From contig JAPLQX010000057.1 in assembly GCA_026399435.1 (NCBI GenBank), forward strand, positions 1-64,000: a stretch of 64,000 nucleotides of DNA. The letters run 5' to 3'. Under the pieces are notes generated by a model. The model was not told the origin of the DNA and ran no database searches. It was given only the letters and a program-made list of their open reading frames with translations. This DNA is from Rhodocyclales bacterium (lineage in GTDB: Bacteria; Pseudomonadota; Gammaproteobacteria; Burkholderiales; Rhodocyclaceae). Each line of letters starts with the position of its first letter. Within the stretch, counting starts at the first letter, position 1. This document shows positions 43,984-55,695 of the stretch, piece by piece. Made by a program: the position numbers and the translations under genes.

Positions 43984-43989
43984 TATAAT
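43984..43989 (+). promoter_or_regulatory. Likely -10 box (TATAAT) of hemA
   Basis: A perfect TATAAT occurs about 42 bases before the GTG start of hemA. No good TTGACA lies 16-18 bases upstream, so the promoter may be an extended or activated type. Confidence 0.5.
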
Positions 43990-44030
43990 CCGCTAACTCG
44001 CAGTTCGCGTTGTCTCAAGGTCCCATCGCC

Positions 44031-45284
44031 GTGAAGCTGTTCGCACTGGGTATCAACCACCATACGGCCCCGCTGGCAGTACGCGAGCAGGTGGCGTTCA
44101 ACCCGTTGCACATGGGACAGGCTTTGCACGACCTGTTGCGGGCGAAGAGCGTGCGCGAAGCGGCGATCCTGTCGACCTGCAACCGTACCGAACTCTATTG
44201 CGCAGCTGAAAATCCGCAGGCCGCCGCGGATTGGCTGGCCGAGTATCACTCGCTGTCGCCGCAGAAAATTCATCCCTACCTCTACCAGCATCCGCAGCAG
44301 GATGCCGTGCGCCACATGTTCCGCGTCGCGGCCGGGTTGGACTCGATGGTGCTGGGCGAGCCGCAGATCCTCGGCCAGATGAAGCAGGCGGCGCGTGCCG
44401 CGGAAGAGGCCGGGACGCTGGGTACGTTGCTCGGCAAACTGTTCCAGCGCACCTTTGCGGTGGCCAAGGAAGTGCGCTCGACCACCGCGATCGGCGCCAA
44501 CACGGTTTCCATGGCGGCAGCGGCGGTGCATCTTTCGGCGCGCATTTTCGACAGCCTCGCGGCGCAGCAGGTGCTGTTCATCGGTGCCGGCGAGATGGTC
44601 GAGTTGTGTGCTGCGCATTTCGCTGCGCAGAAGCCGAAGCGACTCACGATCGCCAATCGCACGCTGGAACGCGGCGCCGACCTGGCGACACGCTTTGGCG
44701 GCGACGCGATGCGCCTGGACCAGCTTGGCGAGCGTCTCGCCGATTACGACATCGTGGTCTCCTGCACCGCCAGTTCGCTGCCCATCATCGGCCTCGGCAT
44801 GGTCGAACGCGCCCTGAAGGCGCGCCGTCACCGCCCGATGGTGATGGTGGATCTCGCCGTGCCGCGCGACATCGAGGCCGAAGTTGCCCGGCTGGACGAT
44901 GTCTTTCTCTACACCCTCGACGATCTCGGCCAGATCGTCGAATCCGGTCTTGAATCGCGGCAGGCCGCCGTGGTCGAGGCCGAGGCGATCATCACCGACC
45001 GCGTCTCCGGCTTTCTGCACTGGATGGAATCACGCGAGACGGTACCGACCATCCGTGCTCTGCGCGACAACGCCGAACGCGCCCGCCGTCATGAACTGGA
45101 CCACGCCATGAAGCTGCTGGCACGCGGCGACGATCCGGCCAAGGTGCTCGACGCGCTGTCGCACGGTCTCACCAACAAGTTGCTGCACGCTCCGACCCAC
45201 GCTCTGAATCAGGCGGAAGGCCCCGAGCGTGCAGAAGTTGCAGAGCTTATCTCCCGCATCTATCGCCTCAATTCCGGGGAGTAG
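44031..45284 (+). CDS. hemA: Glutamyl-tRNA reductase
   Basis: HemA reduces glutamyl-tRNA to glutamate semialdehyde, the first step of C5 haem synthesis. The GTG at 44031 gives the standard N-terminus (M/V)[18 protein letters not shown]; a TTG at 44010 would add seven residues. Catalytic Cys in [11 protein letters not shown], the shared [17 protein letters not shown] and the NADPH loop [11 protein letters not shown] are intact. The 417-residue length is normal. It opens the hemA-plsB-prfA-prmC group. Confidence 0.96.
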   Translation: MKLFALGINHHTAPLAVREQVAFNPLHMGQALHDLLRAKSVREAAILSTCNRTELYCAAENPQAAADWLAEYHSLSPQKIHPYLYQHPQQDAVRHMFRVAAGLDSMVLGEPQILGQMKQAARAAEEAGTLGTLLGKLFQRTFAVAKEVRSTTAIGANTVSMAAAAVHLSARIFDSLAAQQVLFIGAGEMVELCAAHFAAQKPKRLTIANRTLERGADLATRFGGDAMRLDQLGERLADYDIVVSCTASSLPIIGLGMVERALKARRHRPMVMVDLAVPRDIEAEVARLDDVFLYTLDDLGQIVESGLESRQAAVVEAEAIITDRVSGFLHWMESRETVPTIRALRDNAERARRHELDHAMKLLARGDDPAKVLDALSHGLTNKLLHAPTHALNQAEGPERAEVAELISRIYRLNSGE

Positions 45285-45341
45285 GTGCGTGCTTTCGCAT
45301 CGACTGCCCGGCGCCGTCACGGCGCGCAAGCCCGTCCGCCA

Positions 45342-47849
45342 GTGAGCAAACTGCCCCTATTCGATTTCACCGGCTGGACGCTGAACGTCCTGCGCCGGAT
45401 TCTTTATCTGGCGACGCGGACGCAGGTGTTTCCGGAAACCCCCGAGATGCTCAAGCTGCGGCCCGATCTGCCGGTTTGCTACGTGCTCAACGAACGCCAT
45501 CTTTCCAATCTGCTGGTACTCGACCACGAGTGCCGCGAACTGGGTTTGCCTGCGGCCTTGCGGCCCTTGCGCGACCCGGCGTTCACTTCGCGGCGATCGT
45601 TCTTTTTTCTCTCGCGCAACGAGCGTGGACGCCTGGTGCCGAACCCGCGCAGCGATCACTCGCAGCTGCTCAAGTCGCTGGTCAGAACCGCGGTCACCGA
45701 TCCGCGCTTCGATGTGCAGCTGGTGCCGGTGACCATCCTCTGGGGACGCGAACCCGACAAGCAGGACTCGATACTGAAGGCGCTGTTTGCCGAGACCTGG
45801 CAATCGGTCAGCACCCTGCGGCAGTTGTTCGCCATCGTGATCCACGGTCGGCACACCGTGGTGCGCTTCAACGCGCCGATTTCTCTGCGCGAGCTGTTGA
45901 GCGGAAAGACCGACGCGTCCCATGCCGTGCGCAAGCTGGGGCGCATCCTGCGTGTGCACTTCCGGCGCCAACGCGAGATGGCGATCGGTCCCGATCTGTC
46001 GCATCGCCACACCCAGCTGCGGACCCTGCTCAACACGCCTGCGGTACGCAAGGCCATCGCCGACGAAGCGGAGAGCAAATCGATTTCGCTGCTTGCGGCG
46101 CAAAAATCCGCACGGAATTTCGCGCTCGAGATCGCGTCCGACTACACCTATTCCGTGGTGCGGGCCTTTGCCCTGTTTCTGACCTGGGTCTGGAACAAGG
46201 TCTATAACGGGGTCGAGGTGCACAACTTCGAGCGCGTGACGCAAGTGGCGCCGGGCCACGGCATCGTCTATGTGCCTTGCCATCGCAGCCATGTCGATTA
46301 TTTGCTGCTGTCCTACATCATCTTCAACCGGGGCCTGATGGTGCCGCACATCGCCGCCGGCGCCAACCTCAACCTGCCGCTGGTGGGCTCGATTCTGAGG
46401 CGCTCCGGGGCCTTCTTCCTGCGCCGCAAGATCAAGGGCGAGCCGCTCTACGCGGCGGTGTTTATCGAATACCTGCACATGATGATCGACCGGGGTTTTC
46501 CGATCGAATACTTCATCGAAGGCGGTCGCAGTCGCAGCGGGCGTACGCTGGCGCCCAAGGCCGGCATTCTGGCGATGACGATACATAGTTTCGTGCGCAG
46601 CCGCGCCAGGCCGCTGGTGTTCGTTCCCGTGTACATCGGTTACGAGAAATTGATGGAGGGCAGCAGTTATCTGGCCGAACTCCATGGCCGGCCCAAGAAA
46701 TCCGAATCGCTGACCGACTTGCTGAGTGCGGCGCGGCTGCTGAAGCGCAACTTCGGCAAGGTGCATGTGAATTTCGGCCCGCCGCTGGCGCTCGCCGAAT
46801 TCCTCGATGCACAGCATCCGGCATGGCGGGAAGAGGACTCCGATGCACAGGCACCGTGGCTGCGCAGCGCGGTCGACGCCACGGCTACGGTGCTGGCGCG
46901 CAGCATCAATGCCATCGCGGTGGTCAATCCGGTGAACCTGATCGCCGTGACCCTGCTGTCGACGCCCAAGCACGCCGCGGATCTGCGCCTGCTGCAGAAG
47001 CAGATCGAACATGTCCGGTATCTGCTGACGGAAACGCCTTACGCCGAATCCATCGTTGCCTGCGATCTGCCGGCCGACGAGGTGATCGACTACGTGCTCC
47101 GGCTCGACATGGTGGAAAGCCATCCGCATCCCCTGGGCGACATGATCCGGGCAACGGAGGAGCAGGCTGCGCTGCTGGCCTATTTCCGCAACAACGTGCT
47201 GCACCTGTTTGCCTTGCCCGCGCTGCTCGCCTGCCTGGTCAGCCACAATCAGGTGCTGACGCGGCAACGCGCCAAGGAGGCGATCAAGGGCATCTACGGC
47301 CTGCTGCGCGCCGAGCTTTTCCTGCCATGGGAAGCCGATCAGCTCGATGCACTGATCGATCGCACGGAAGCGGCGTTGTCCCGGCGCGGCTTGATACTCG
47401 GCGACAGCCAGATCGCGATCCTGCGCGCGCCGTCGCCCAACAGCGAGGCCAGTCCGGAACTGCGGCAGCTGGGTGAGATCATCCGCCCCACGCTGGAACG
47501 GCAATTCCTCACCCTGGCCCTGCTGCAGCATCACGGCAGCGGCCAACTGACCCGCGCCGCCCTCGAAGACGCTACCCATCTGCTGGCGCAGCGGCTGGCC
47601 ATGCTCTACGAATTCAATTCCGCCGAGTTCTCGGAAAAATTGCTGTTCGCCAATGTGATTCGCAATCTGATCGATGCCGGCATCCTGCAGGTCGACGATG
47701 CCGGGTTGCTGTGCTTCGACGAGCGGATCACCCTCGCCGCGGCACAGACCGAGCTACTGCTGGCAGCCGACGTGCGTCACAGCATTCAGCTCATCGCCCG
47801 CGCGGCATCGGCTGCAAATTCGGCCGCAAACCCGGCCGCAGACTCATAA
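45342..47849 (+). CDS. plsB: Glycerol-3-phosphate 1-O-acyltransferase PlsB
   Basis: PlsB starts membrane phospholipid synthesis by acylating glycerol-3-phosphate. The catalytic HX4D motif is CHRSHVDYLLLSY; GGRSRSGRTL and FVPVYIGYEKLMEG complete the acyltransferase blocks. The product is about 835 residues from the GTG at 45342 (SKLPLFDFTGWTLN follows). A GTG at 45285 directly after hemA would add 19 basic residues and cannot be excluded. The C-terminus is Ala/Asn-rich. hemA and plsB are unrelated in pathway but closely linked. Confidence 0.93.
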   Translation: MSKLPLFDFTGWTLNVLRRILYLATRTQVFPETPEMLKLRPDLPVCYVLNERHLSNLLVLDHECRELGLPAALRPLRDPAFTSRRSFFFLSRNERGRLVPNPRSDHSQLLKSLVRTAVTDPRFDVQLVPVTILWGREPDKQDSILKALFAETWQSVSTLRQLFAIVIHGRHTVVRFNAPISLRELLSGKTDASHAVRKLGRILRVHFRRQREMAIGPDLSHRHTQLRTLLNTPAVRKAIADEAESKSISLLAAQKSARNFALEIASDYTYSVVRAFALFLTWVWNKVYNGVEVHNFERVTQVAPGHGIVYVPCHRSHVDYLLLSYIIFNRGLMVPHIAAGANLNLPLVGSILRRSGAFFLRRKIKGEPLYAAVFIEYLHMMIDRGFPIEYFIEGGRSRSGRTLAPKAGILAMTIHSFVRSRARPLVFVPVYIGYEKLMEGSSYLAELHGRPKKSESLTDLLSAARLLKRNFGKVHVNFGPPLALAEFLDAQHPAWREEDSDAQAPWLRSAVDATATVLARSINAIAVVNPVNLIAVTLLSTPKHAADLRLLQKQIEHVRYLLTETPYAESIVACDLPADEVIDYVLRLDMVESHPHPLGDMIRATEEQAALLAYFRNNVLHLFALPALLACLVSHNQVLTRQRAKEAIKGIYGLLRAELFLPWEADQLDALIDRTEAALSRRGLILGDSQIAILRAPSPNSEASPELRQLGEIIRPTLERQFLTLALLQHHGSGQLTRAALEDATHLLAQRLAMLYEFNSAEFSEKLLFANVIRNLIDAGILQVDDAGLLCFDERITLAAAQTELLLAADVRHSIQLIARAASAANSAANPAADS

Positions 47850-47884
47850 CCCCCGGCAGTCGCTGACACTCTCAGATTGTTTCC

Positions 47885-48961
47885 ATGAAAAAAAGCATCC
47901 TCGAAAAACTTGAACGCCTGAGCGAGCGCCTGGCCGAAATCGACGGCCTGCTCGGCGGCGAGCACGCCGCCCGTGACATGGACAGCTATCGCAAGCTCAC
48001 CCGCGAGCGCGCCGACATCACGCCGGTGGTGGAACTGTTTCATGCTTACCGTAGCGCCAGCGCCGACTTTTCGGGTGCGGCGGAAATGCTGGCCGATCCG
48101 GAGATGAAGGAACTCGCGGTCGCCGAGCAGGCCTCGGCGACCGCCGACATGGCAAGGCTCGAAGTCGAACTGCAGCGCGCCCTGCTGCCGAAGGACCCCA
48201 ACGACGACAAAAACCTGTTTCTGGAAATCCGCGCCGGTACCGGCGGTGACGAGTCCGCGCTGTTCGCCGCCGACCTCTTCCGCATGTACAGTCGCTATGC
48301 CGAACGCCAGCGCTGGAAAGTGGAGATCGTCTCGCGCAGCGAATCCGATCTCGGCGGCTTTCGCGAAATCATCGCCCGCGTCGAGGGCAACGGCGCCTAT
48401 TCGAAGCTCAAGTTCGAGTCGGGCGGCCATCGCGTGCAGCGCGTGCCGGTGACCGAGACCCAGGGCCGCATCCACACCTCGGCCTGCACTGTGGCGGTGA
48501 TGCCGGAAGCCGATGAACTGGTCGATATCGACATCAATACGGCCGACCTGCGCATCGATACCTTCCGCGCCTCGGGCGCCGGCGGGCAGCACATCAACAA
48601 GACCGACTCGGCGGTGCGCATCACCCACATCCCGACCGGCATCGTCGTCGAATGCCAGGATGACCGCTCGCAGCATCGCAACAAGGCGCAGGCCCTGTCG
48701 GTCCTGGCGGCGCGCATCAACGACGCCAAGCAGCGCGAGCAGCAGCAGAAAATCGCCTCGCAGCGCAAGTCGTTGATCGGCTCGGGCGACCGCTCCGAGC
48801 GCATCCGCACCTACAACTTTCCGCAGGGGCGGATTACCGATCACCGCATCAACCTGACGCTGTACAAGATCGACGCCATCATGGACGGCGATCTCGATGA
48901 ACTGGTGGGTGCCCTGACCGCCGAGCATCAGGCCGAACTGCTGGCGGCGCTGGGCGAATGA
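47885..48961 (+). CDS. prfA: Peptide chain release factor 1
   Basis: RF1 ends translation at UAA and UAG. The 358-residue protein has the GGQ catalytic loop ([17 protein letters not shown]) and the codon-recognition region typical of RF1 around residues 180-195 ([20 protein letters not shown]). It is next to prmC, whose product methylates the GGQ glutamine. One dispersed-motif copy (48057) is inside. Confidence 0.97.
   Translation: MKKSILEKLERLSERLAEIDGLLGGEHAARDMDSYRKLTRERADITPVVELFHAYRSASADFSGAAEMLADPEMKELAVAEQASATADMARLEVELQRALLPKDPNDDKNLFLEIRAGTGGDESALFAADLFRMYSRYAERQRWKVEIVSRSESDLGGFREIIARVEGNGAYSKLKFESGGHRVQRVPVTETQGRIHTSACTVAVMPEADELVDIDINTADLRIDTFRASGAGGQHINKTDSAVRITHIPTGIVVECQDDRSQHRNKAQALSVLAARINDAKQREQQQKIASQRKSLIGSGDRSERIRTYNFPQGRITDHRINLTLYKIDAIMDGDLDELVGALTAEHQAELLAALGE
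48057..48068 (+). repeat. Copy of dispersed motif CCAGCGCCGACT
   Basis: Inside prfA in its sense; read as A-S-A-D-F. Continues TTTC. Confidence 0.7.
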
Positions 48962-49073
48962 GTGCCGTGCGCCGGGCCGTCCCAAGCCGGCACCAGTCAC
49001 CGCCGCGGAGGCTGCGACAGCAGCCGAACCTCCGTCACCCCCGCCCGCGGGGCGGGGGCCGGGGGGTGGGCGA

Positions 49074-49895
49074 ATGACTTCCGTGGCCGCGGCGCTTGCG
49101 GCGGCGCGGGCGAAGCTGCCGGCAAGTGAGGCGCGCCTGTTGCTGGGGCATGTCATGGGCCGGCCGGCGGCCTGGCTGATCAGCCATGACGATCGGGTGC
49201 TCGATGAAGACGAGTTGCTTGCCTTTGCCTCGTTGGTGGCGCGACGCGCGGGCGGCGAACCTGTGGCCTACCTTGTCGGGCGCCGCGAGTTTTTCGGCCG
49301 CGAGTTTGCGGTCTCGAGCGCCGTGCTGATCCCGCGTCCCGAGACCGAGCTGCTGGTCGACATTGCGCTCAAAGCAAAAGTCGGCGCTGGCGAGACGGCG
49401 AGGATCCTCGATCTGGGCACCGGTAGCGGCTGCATCGCCGTCACGCTGGCGCTGGAGTTCCCGCTGGCGCAAGTCACTGCGGTGGACGCTTCGGCGGCGG
49501 CGCTCGAAGTAGCGCAGGAAAACGCGGAGCGACTCGGCGCCACGCTGCGTTTGCTGCAAAGCAATTGGTTCGACCAGCTGCCTGGCGAAAGATTTGATCT
49601 GATCGTGGCCAACCCGCCCTACATCGCCGCCGCCGATCCGCACCTCGCTGCCGGCGATCTGCGCCACGAACCGGCCGCGGCGCTGTCCAGCGGTGCGGAC
49701 GGGCTGGACGCGATTCGCCGGATCATTGCCGCCGCGCCGGCGCACCTGACGCCGGGCGGGCAACTCTGGCTGGAACACGGCTACGATCAGGCCGAAGCGG
49801 TGCGGGAACTGCTGGCAGCGGCGGGCCTGTCCGACATTGGGCAGCACCGTGATCTCGCCGGCATCGTGCGCGTCAGCGGCGGCCGCCTGAAGTAG
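49074..49895 (+). CDS. prmC: Peptide chain release factor N5-glutamine methyltransferase
   Basis: PrmC (HemK) methylates the Gln of the release-factor GGQ motif. The 273-residue protein has a helical N-terminal domain, LIPRPETELLVD, the SAM loop ILDLGTGSGCIAVTLA and the catalytic NPPYIAAADPHL. The 112-base gap after prfA holds GC-rich inverted repeats (CCCCCGCCCGCGGGGCGGGGG near 49036, read in part). A dispersed-motif copy (49379) lies inside. Confidence 0.95.
   Translation: MTSVAAALAAARAKLPASEARLLLGHVMGRPAAWLISHDDRVLDEDELLAFASLVARRAGGEPVAYLVGRREFFGREFAVSSAVLIPRPETELLVDIALKAKVGAGETARILDLGTGSGCIAVTLALEFPLAQVTAVDASAAALEVAQENAERLGATLRLLQSNWFDQLPGERFDLIVANPPYIAAADPHLAAGDLRHEPAAALSSGADGLDAIRRIIAAAPAHLTPGGQLWLEHGYDQAEAVRELLAAAGLSDIGQHRDLAGIVRVSGGRLK
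49379..49390 (-). repeat. Copy of dispersed motif CCAGCGCCGACT
   Basis: Inside prmC, antisense to it; prmC reads it as K-V-G-A-G. Continues TTTTGC. Confidence 0.7.
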
Positions 49896-50085
49896 AAAGC
49901 AATCCGGTACCGGTGGGTATCGCGCATTTGCCGGCCATTGCGGCAAAAATTTGACATCTCAAGTAAATTCAATCGACAATGCATGAAGGCGGCGCCGAAA
50001 TCTCTGCGCGCCTTCACGAGCGAGGATCTGCAGTGCACGTGCATTACGGGAGCGCCACTCGTCGGTGGGCGAGAGGGAAGGTGCG

Positions 50086-50511
50086 ATGAAGTGGGATGAC
50101 AGTTTCGCGATTGGCATCGAAGCGATCGACAATCAGCACAAGAAGATTTTCGAGCATCTGCTGGCGATCGAAAGCTCGGTGGCAAAACGGGACCCGTGGC
50201 ATATCCTCCACTTCTTCGTGACGCAGCTCGCGGAGTCGCTGAAGCTCCACCTGGAGGTCGAGGAAGCCCTGCTGGAAATCGTCCGTTATCCGGAACGCGT
50301 CGAGCACCGCGAGTCGCACGTGAGACTCCTGCAGCAGATCGACGAACTGGAAGACCAGTTGCGCAACAAGGCATCCGGCGAGAGCCTGGTCGGTTTCTTC
50401 GAGATATGGTTCGTCCGCCACGTCCTCAACGGCGACCGGGAATACGCAGCCTATATCAGAGAGAAATTTCCGGCGCTCCTGGACAGATCGCTGGCGCCGG
50501 CAGGATTGTGA
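50086..50511 (+). CDS. Bacteriohaemerythrin
   Basis: The ATG at 50086 follows AGGGAAGG. The 141-residue four-helix protein binds oxygen at a di-iron site; ligands are visible in IGIEAIDNQHKKIF (His), LKLHLEVEEALL (His/Glu), RESHVRLL (His) and WFVRHVLNGDREY (His, Asp). It may store or sense O2 or help supply it to metal enzymes. The promoter region upstream has TTGACA (49952) and GACAAT about 18 bases downstream. It ends in its own terminator. Confidence 0.9.
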   Translation: MKWDDSFAIGIEAIDNQHKKIFEHLLAIESSVAKRDPWHILHFFVTQLAESLKLHLEVEEALLEIVRYPERVEHRESHVRLLQQIDELEDQLRNKASGESLVGFFEIWFVRHVLNGDREYAAYIREKFPALLDRSLAPAGL

Positions 50512-50536
50512 TGCCCTGAATCAACCAGGGCATTTT
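50511..50536 (+). terminator. Rho-independent terminator of the haemerythrin gene
   Basis: ATGCCCTG pairs with CAGGGCAT across a seven-base loop and is followed by TTTT. It starts within the stop codon region of the haemerythrin gene. Confidence 0.8.
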
Positions 50537-50586
50537 CGCTGCTTCGGGAGTGTCGGCCGGGTCGAAGCGAGACCGATGCAACGGCC

Positions 50587-50622
50587 AAAACAAAGGCGGC
50601 ACCGAATGCTTCCGGCGCCGCC
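50587..50622 (-). terminator. Rho-independent terminator of the cytochrome c4 gene
   Basis: On the minus strand GGCGGCGCCGG and CGGTGCCGCC pair around GAAGCATT and are followed by TTTGTTTT. Confidence 0.78.
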
Positions 50623-50641
50623 CTGATTGCTGCGGAGATTC

Positions 50642-51295
50642 CTAGCGCAGGCCGGCGATGTAGTCGGCCACTGCCTTGATCTCTGCGTCGGTCATCTTGA
50701 GTGCGACCACGCGCATCATCTTGTTCGGATCGTTGGCGCGGCCGCCGTCGCGGAAACTCTTCAGCTGCGCTTCCATGTATTCGGGAAACTGGCCGCCGAT
50801 GCGCGGATATTGCGCGGGAATGCCGGCACCGGCTGGGCCGTGACACGCGGCGCAGGCAGGCAGGCCCTTGGCCTGATCGCCGGCGCGATACAGTTTCTGA
50901 CCCAGCTCGATGGTTTCGCGGTTCTTCGCGGTCTCGCCCTTCTGCACCTGCGATGCGAAATAAGCCGCCAGATCACGCATCTGACCTTCGTCGTAGGCCG
51001 CGATCATGCCGTTCATGATCGCATTCACGCGCTCGGGCTGCTTGCCGTCGGCCGCCTTGAAGTTCTGCATCTGCTTGAGCAGATATTCGGGGTGTTGTCC
51101 CGCCAGTTTGGGGTTGACGGCAAGCGGGCTGTTGCCGTCCGGGCCATGGCAGGCCACGCAGACGGTAGCGACGATGGTTTGCCCGCGCGCGGCATCGCCT
51201 TTCGGGCTTGCCTTGGCGGCATCGGACGCATGGGCGCCGAATGCGGTCATCGCGAACAGCAGGGAGGTTAGACAACTGAGCAGGGAACGCTTCAT
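50642..51295 (-). CDS. Dihaem cytochrome c4
   Basis: The ATG at 51295 gives MKRSLLSCLTSLLFAMTAFG, a signal peptide. The mature protein has two similar cytochrome domains with CVACHGPDG and CAACHGPAG, each followed by the usual distal Met segments (NGMIAAYDEGQM and NKMMRVVALKM). The 217-residue length fits cytochrome c4, an electron donor to terminal oxidases. It is divergent from engB, a common betaproteobacterial arrangement with hemB. Confidence 0.93.
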   Translation of the reverse strand: MKRSLLSCLTSLLFAMTAFGAHASDAAKASPKGDAARGQTIVATVCVACHGPDGNSPLAVNPKLAGQHPEYLLKQMQNFKAADGKQPERVNAIMNGMIAAYDEGQMRDLAAYFASQVQKGETAKNRETIELGQKLYRAGDQAKGLPACAACHGPAGAGIPAQYPRIGGQFPEYMEAQLKSFRDGGRANDPNKMMRVVALKMTDAEIKAVADYIAGLR

Positions 51296-51413
51296 GGACA
51301 AAAACTCCTCGGAAACTGCAGGATTCGGAAATTGTAAACCTGATATTCTATCCCAGCTCTCCCGATTTCTCCACGCCAGCCCGTCCCGGCGGCGCACCTG
51401 TGAAGTATTTCCC

Positions 51414-52061
51414 ATGTCCTTGTTCCGCCACGCTACCTTCGAAATTTCCGTAGCCCAGCCCAGCGGCTTGCCCCCGCCGGCAGGGGCCGAGATTGCCTTC
51501 GCCGGCCGCTCCAATTCCGGGAAATCCAGTGCCATCAATACCTTGGTTGGGCACACCCGGCTCGCCTTCGTCTCCAAGACCCCGGGCCGAACCCAGCTGA
51601 TCAACCTGTTTCGCATGAGAAACGGCGCGGCTCTGGTCGATCTTCCGGGCTATGGCTACGCCCAGGTCCCGTTGGCGGTGCGCCTGCAATGGCAGGGACT
51701 GCTGGAACATTACCTGACCTGTCGCTCCAACCTCGTCGGGCTGGTGCTGATCATGGATGCGCGCCGGCCGCTGACCGAACTCGATTGGAAGATGATCGGC
51801 TGGTTCGGCTCCACGGGGCGACCGATCCACTGCTTGCTGACGAAGTCGGACAAGCTCACGCGTCAGGAGCAGACCAAAACCCTGAAGGAAACGCGCGCCG
51901 CGCTTGCCGACTTCGGCGAGCAAATCACCGTGCAGATGTTTTCCAGCCTGAAAAAGACCGGGATGGAAGACGCGGAAAAGGTGGTTGGCAGCTGGTTGAG
52001 CAGCGATCAAAATCTGACGCAGTCAGCAGACCAGTCACCCCCTTTCCCGGAAAACGCATGA
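51414..52061 (+). CDS. engB: Ribosome biogenesis GTPase YihA/EngB
   Basis: EngB assists assembly of the large ribosomal subunit. The 215-residue protein has G1 FAGRSNSGKSSAIN, G3 LVDLPGYGYA, G4 LLTKSDKL and G5 near FSSLKKTG. The ATG at 51414 leaves the standard N-terminal strand FEISVAQ. Its last 20 residues (SSDQNLTQSADQSPPFPENA) are variable. A strongly structured non-coding stretch follows before hemB. Confidence 0.95.
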   Translation: MSLFRHATFEISVAQPSGLPPPAGAEIAFAGRSNSGKSSAINTLVGHTRLAFVSKTPGRTQLINLFRMRNGAALVDLPGYGYAQVPLAVRLQWQGLLEHYLTCRSNLVGLVLIMDARRPLTELDWKMIGWFGSTGRPIHCLLTKSDKLTRQEQTKTLKETRAALADFGEQITVQMFSSLKKTGMEDAEKVVGSWLSSDQNLTQSADQSPPFPENA

Positions 52062-53370
<1,309 letters not shown>

Positions 53371-53371
53371 G

Positions 53372-53383
53372 AGTCGGCGCTGG
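53372..53383 (-). repeat. Copy of dispersed motif CCAGCGCCGACT
   Basis: Intergenic copy two bases after the hemB stop, in the 24-base gap to slmA; continues CTCAAG. Confidence 0.7.
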
Positions 53384-53394
53384 CGGTACGGTGA

Positions 53395-53982
53395 CTAACG
53401 CGCCAGTATCAGCCACTGCGCCGGCCAGTTCGCCAGCGGATCGTCCTTGAAGCCGCTTCTGACGAAGCGCTGCCAGCGGCCCACCGTATAACAAACCAGC
53501 AGGTCGGCGTGAGCGCCGAAGTCGTGCTCGGCCGCCAGCGCCCCTTGCGCCGATGCAACTTTCAGGCACTGCTTGAGCGTCGATTCGATGCGGCTCAGCA
53601 GCTGGTTGATGCGCACCTGCAGACGTGGGTTCTCGTGTACCAGCGCGTCACCCACCAGCACACGCGTCAGACCGCGATTCTTCTGCGCAAAACGCAACAG
53701 CGAAGCGACGATGGCTTCGGCCTGCTTGAGTCCCGATTCCTCGGCCGCTTCGATCTGCGTGATCACCGAAAACACGCCGCTTTCGATGAACTCGATCAGG
53801 CCCTCGTACATCTGCGCCTTGCTGGCGAAGTGGCGGTAGAGGGCTGCCTCCGAGACCTCGAGCTGTTTGGCCAGCAGGGCCGTGGTGACTTTCTCCACCG
53901 CCGGTCGCTCGAGCATTTCGGCAATGGTTTGCAGGATCAGGAGTTTCTTTTCACCAACTTTTGCGGCGCGGGCATCGTTCAT
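53395..53982 (-). CDS. slmA: Nucleoid occlusion factor SlmA (TetR family)
   Basis: SlmA binds chromosomal SBS sites and blocks FtsZ assembly over the nucleoid. The 195-residue protein has a TetR helix-turn-helix (KVTTALLAKQLEVSEAALYRHFASKAQMYEGL, of which LEVSEAALYRHF is the recognition part) and the all-helical SlmA C-terminus (GRWQRFVRSGFKDDPLANW). Linkage with argB, 15 bases apart, is typical of betaproteobacteria. Confidence 0.92.
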   Translation of the reverse strand: MNDARAAKVGEKKLLILQTIAEMLERPAVEKVTTALLAKQLEVSEAALYRHFASKAQMYEGLIEFIESGVFSVITQIEAAEESGLKQAEAIVASLLRFAQKNRGLTRVLVGDALVHENPRLQVRINQLLSRIESTLKQCLKVASAQGALAAEHDFGAHADLLVCYTVGRWQRFVRSGFKDDPLANWPAQWLILAR

Positions 53983-53997
53983 GGCGGGGTCAATGGG

Positions 53998-54918
<921 letters not shown>

Positions 54919-54941
54919 CTACCGACGGCGAGCCCGTCCGC

Positions 54942-54977
54942 AAGGGATACCGTCCCCGCTTGCTGCGGGGACGTGAA
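54942..54977. repeat. Third GGGATACCGTC hairpin element
   Basis: AAGGGATACCGTCCCCGC followed by TTGCT and GCGGGGAC. The start is nearly identical to the elements at 26056 and 26095, while the stem has its own sequence yet stays complementary. It lies in the 240-base gap between argB and the following operon, where no gene is seen. Confidence 0.7.
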
Positions 54978-55122
54978 ACAAGGCAGCCCGCGCCAAAGGT
55001 TTTCCTTTCATCGCCTGCTTGCGCCATTCACGCCTCGCTATCCGCAATTCGTCCCAAACCAGCTGACTGCTGCGCAAGCGCCTTCTAGCATGGCCACACT
55101 TAATCAAGTGGAGGTTCCCATC

Positions 55123-55695
55123 ATGCAAGTTCTTGCTTCCCGCACCCGGCTGGTCCTGCTGGCCCTGTTCCTGATTCCCTTCGCCGGTTTCGCATCTCAA
55201 GCCACGGCTCAGGCCGTGAGCGATGTCGCTTTCGAGACGGCGCTCACCCAGTTCAACCGGGCCCGGCAGGGCGATGCCGGCCAGCTCGATTCGGCCATCG
55301 CCGGGTTTCAGGCGGCGCCCGGCAATCCTGCGCTGCAACCGCTCTACACGGCTTACCTGGGCAGCGCCCATGCGCTCAAGGGCAAGGCAGCGTGGCTGCC
55401 GTGGAACAAACTGAAGTTTACCGAGCAGGGACTCGATCAGATTGATCAGGCCCTTGCAGCGCTGCGGCCCGAGCATGACCGTCTGCTGGTGCAGGGCACA
55501 CCCGCCAGCCTGTTGACGCGCCTGGCCGCCGCCGCGACCTTCGTCGCGTTGCCGGATGGCATCTTCCATCGCCGTGCCGCCGGCAAGGCCTTGCTCTCCG
55601 AGATACGGCGCAGCCCGTTGCTGGCTTCAGCCCCGGCCGGTTTCCGGGCCGAACTGGGCGCCATCGAAGCTCGTCTGCAAGAGGCCGAGAAATGA
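55123..55695 (+). CDS. Exported helical (TPR-like) protein at the head of an ABC-transporter operon
   Basis: The ATG at 55123 has GGAGG eight bases upstream; an ATG at 55090 lacks this. The 190-residue product has a signal peptide (MQVLASRTRLVLLALFLIPFAG) and a helical body with two TPR-like pairs (ALTQFNRARQGDAGQLDSAI and LGSAHALKGKAAW). It is not recognised further. It overlaps the ATPase gene by four bases, so it is likely a periplasmic partner of the transporter. Confidence 0.65.
   Translation: MQVLASRTRLVLLALFLIPFAGFASQATAQAVSDVAFETALTQFNRARQGDAGQLDSAIAGFQAAPGNPALQPLYTAYLGSAHALKGKAAWLPWNKLKFTEQGLDQIDQALAALRPEHDRLLVQGTPASLLTRLAAAATFVALPDGIFHRRAAGKALLSEIRRSPLLASAPAGFRAELGAIEARLQEAEK

Noticed and set aside
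43268-45284. tRNA or other stable RNA genes near hemA and elsewhere
   Set aside because: I looked for T-loop sequences such as GGTTCGAATCC and CCA-type ends across intergenic gaps and saw none that fold as a tRNA.
49948-49975. FNR-type site upstream of the haemerythrin gene (TTGACATCTCAA)
   Set aside because: The half-sites are two bases too close for an FNR/Anr box. The TTGACA is better read as a -35 element.
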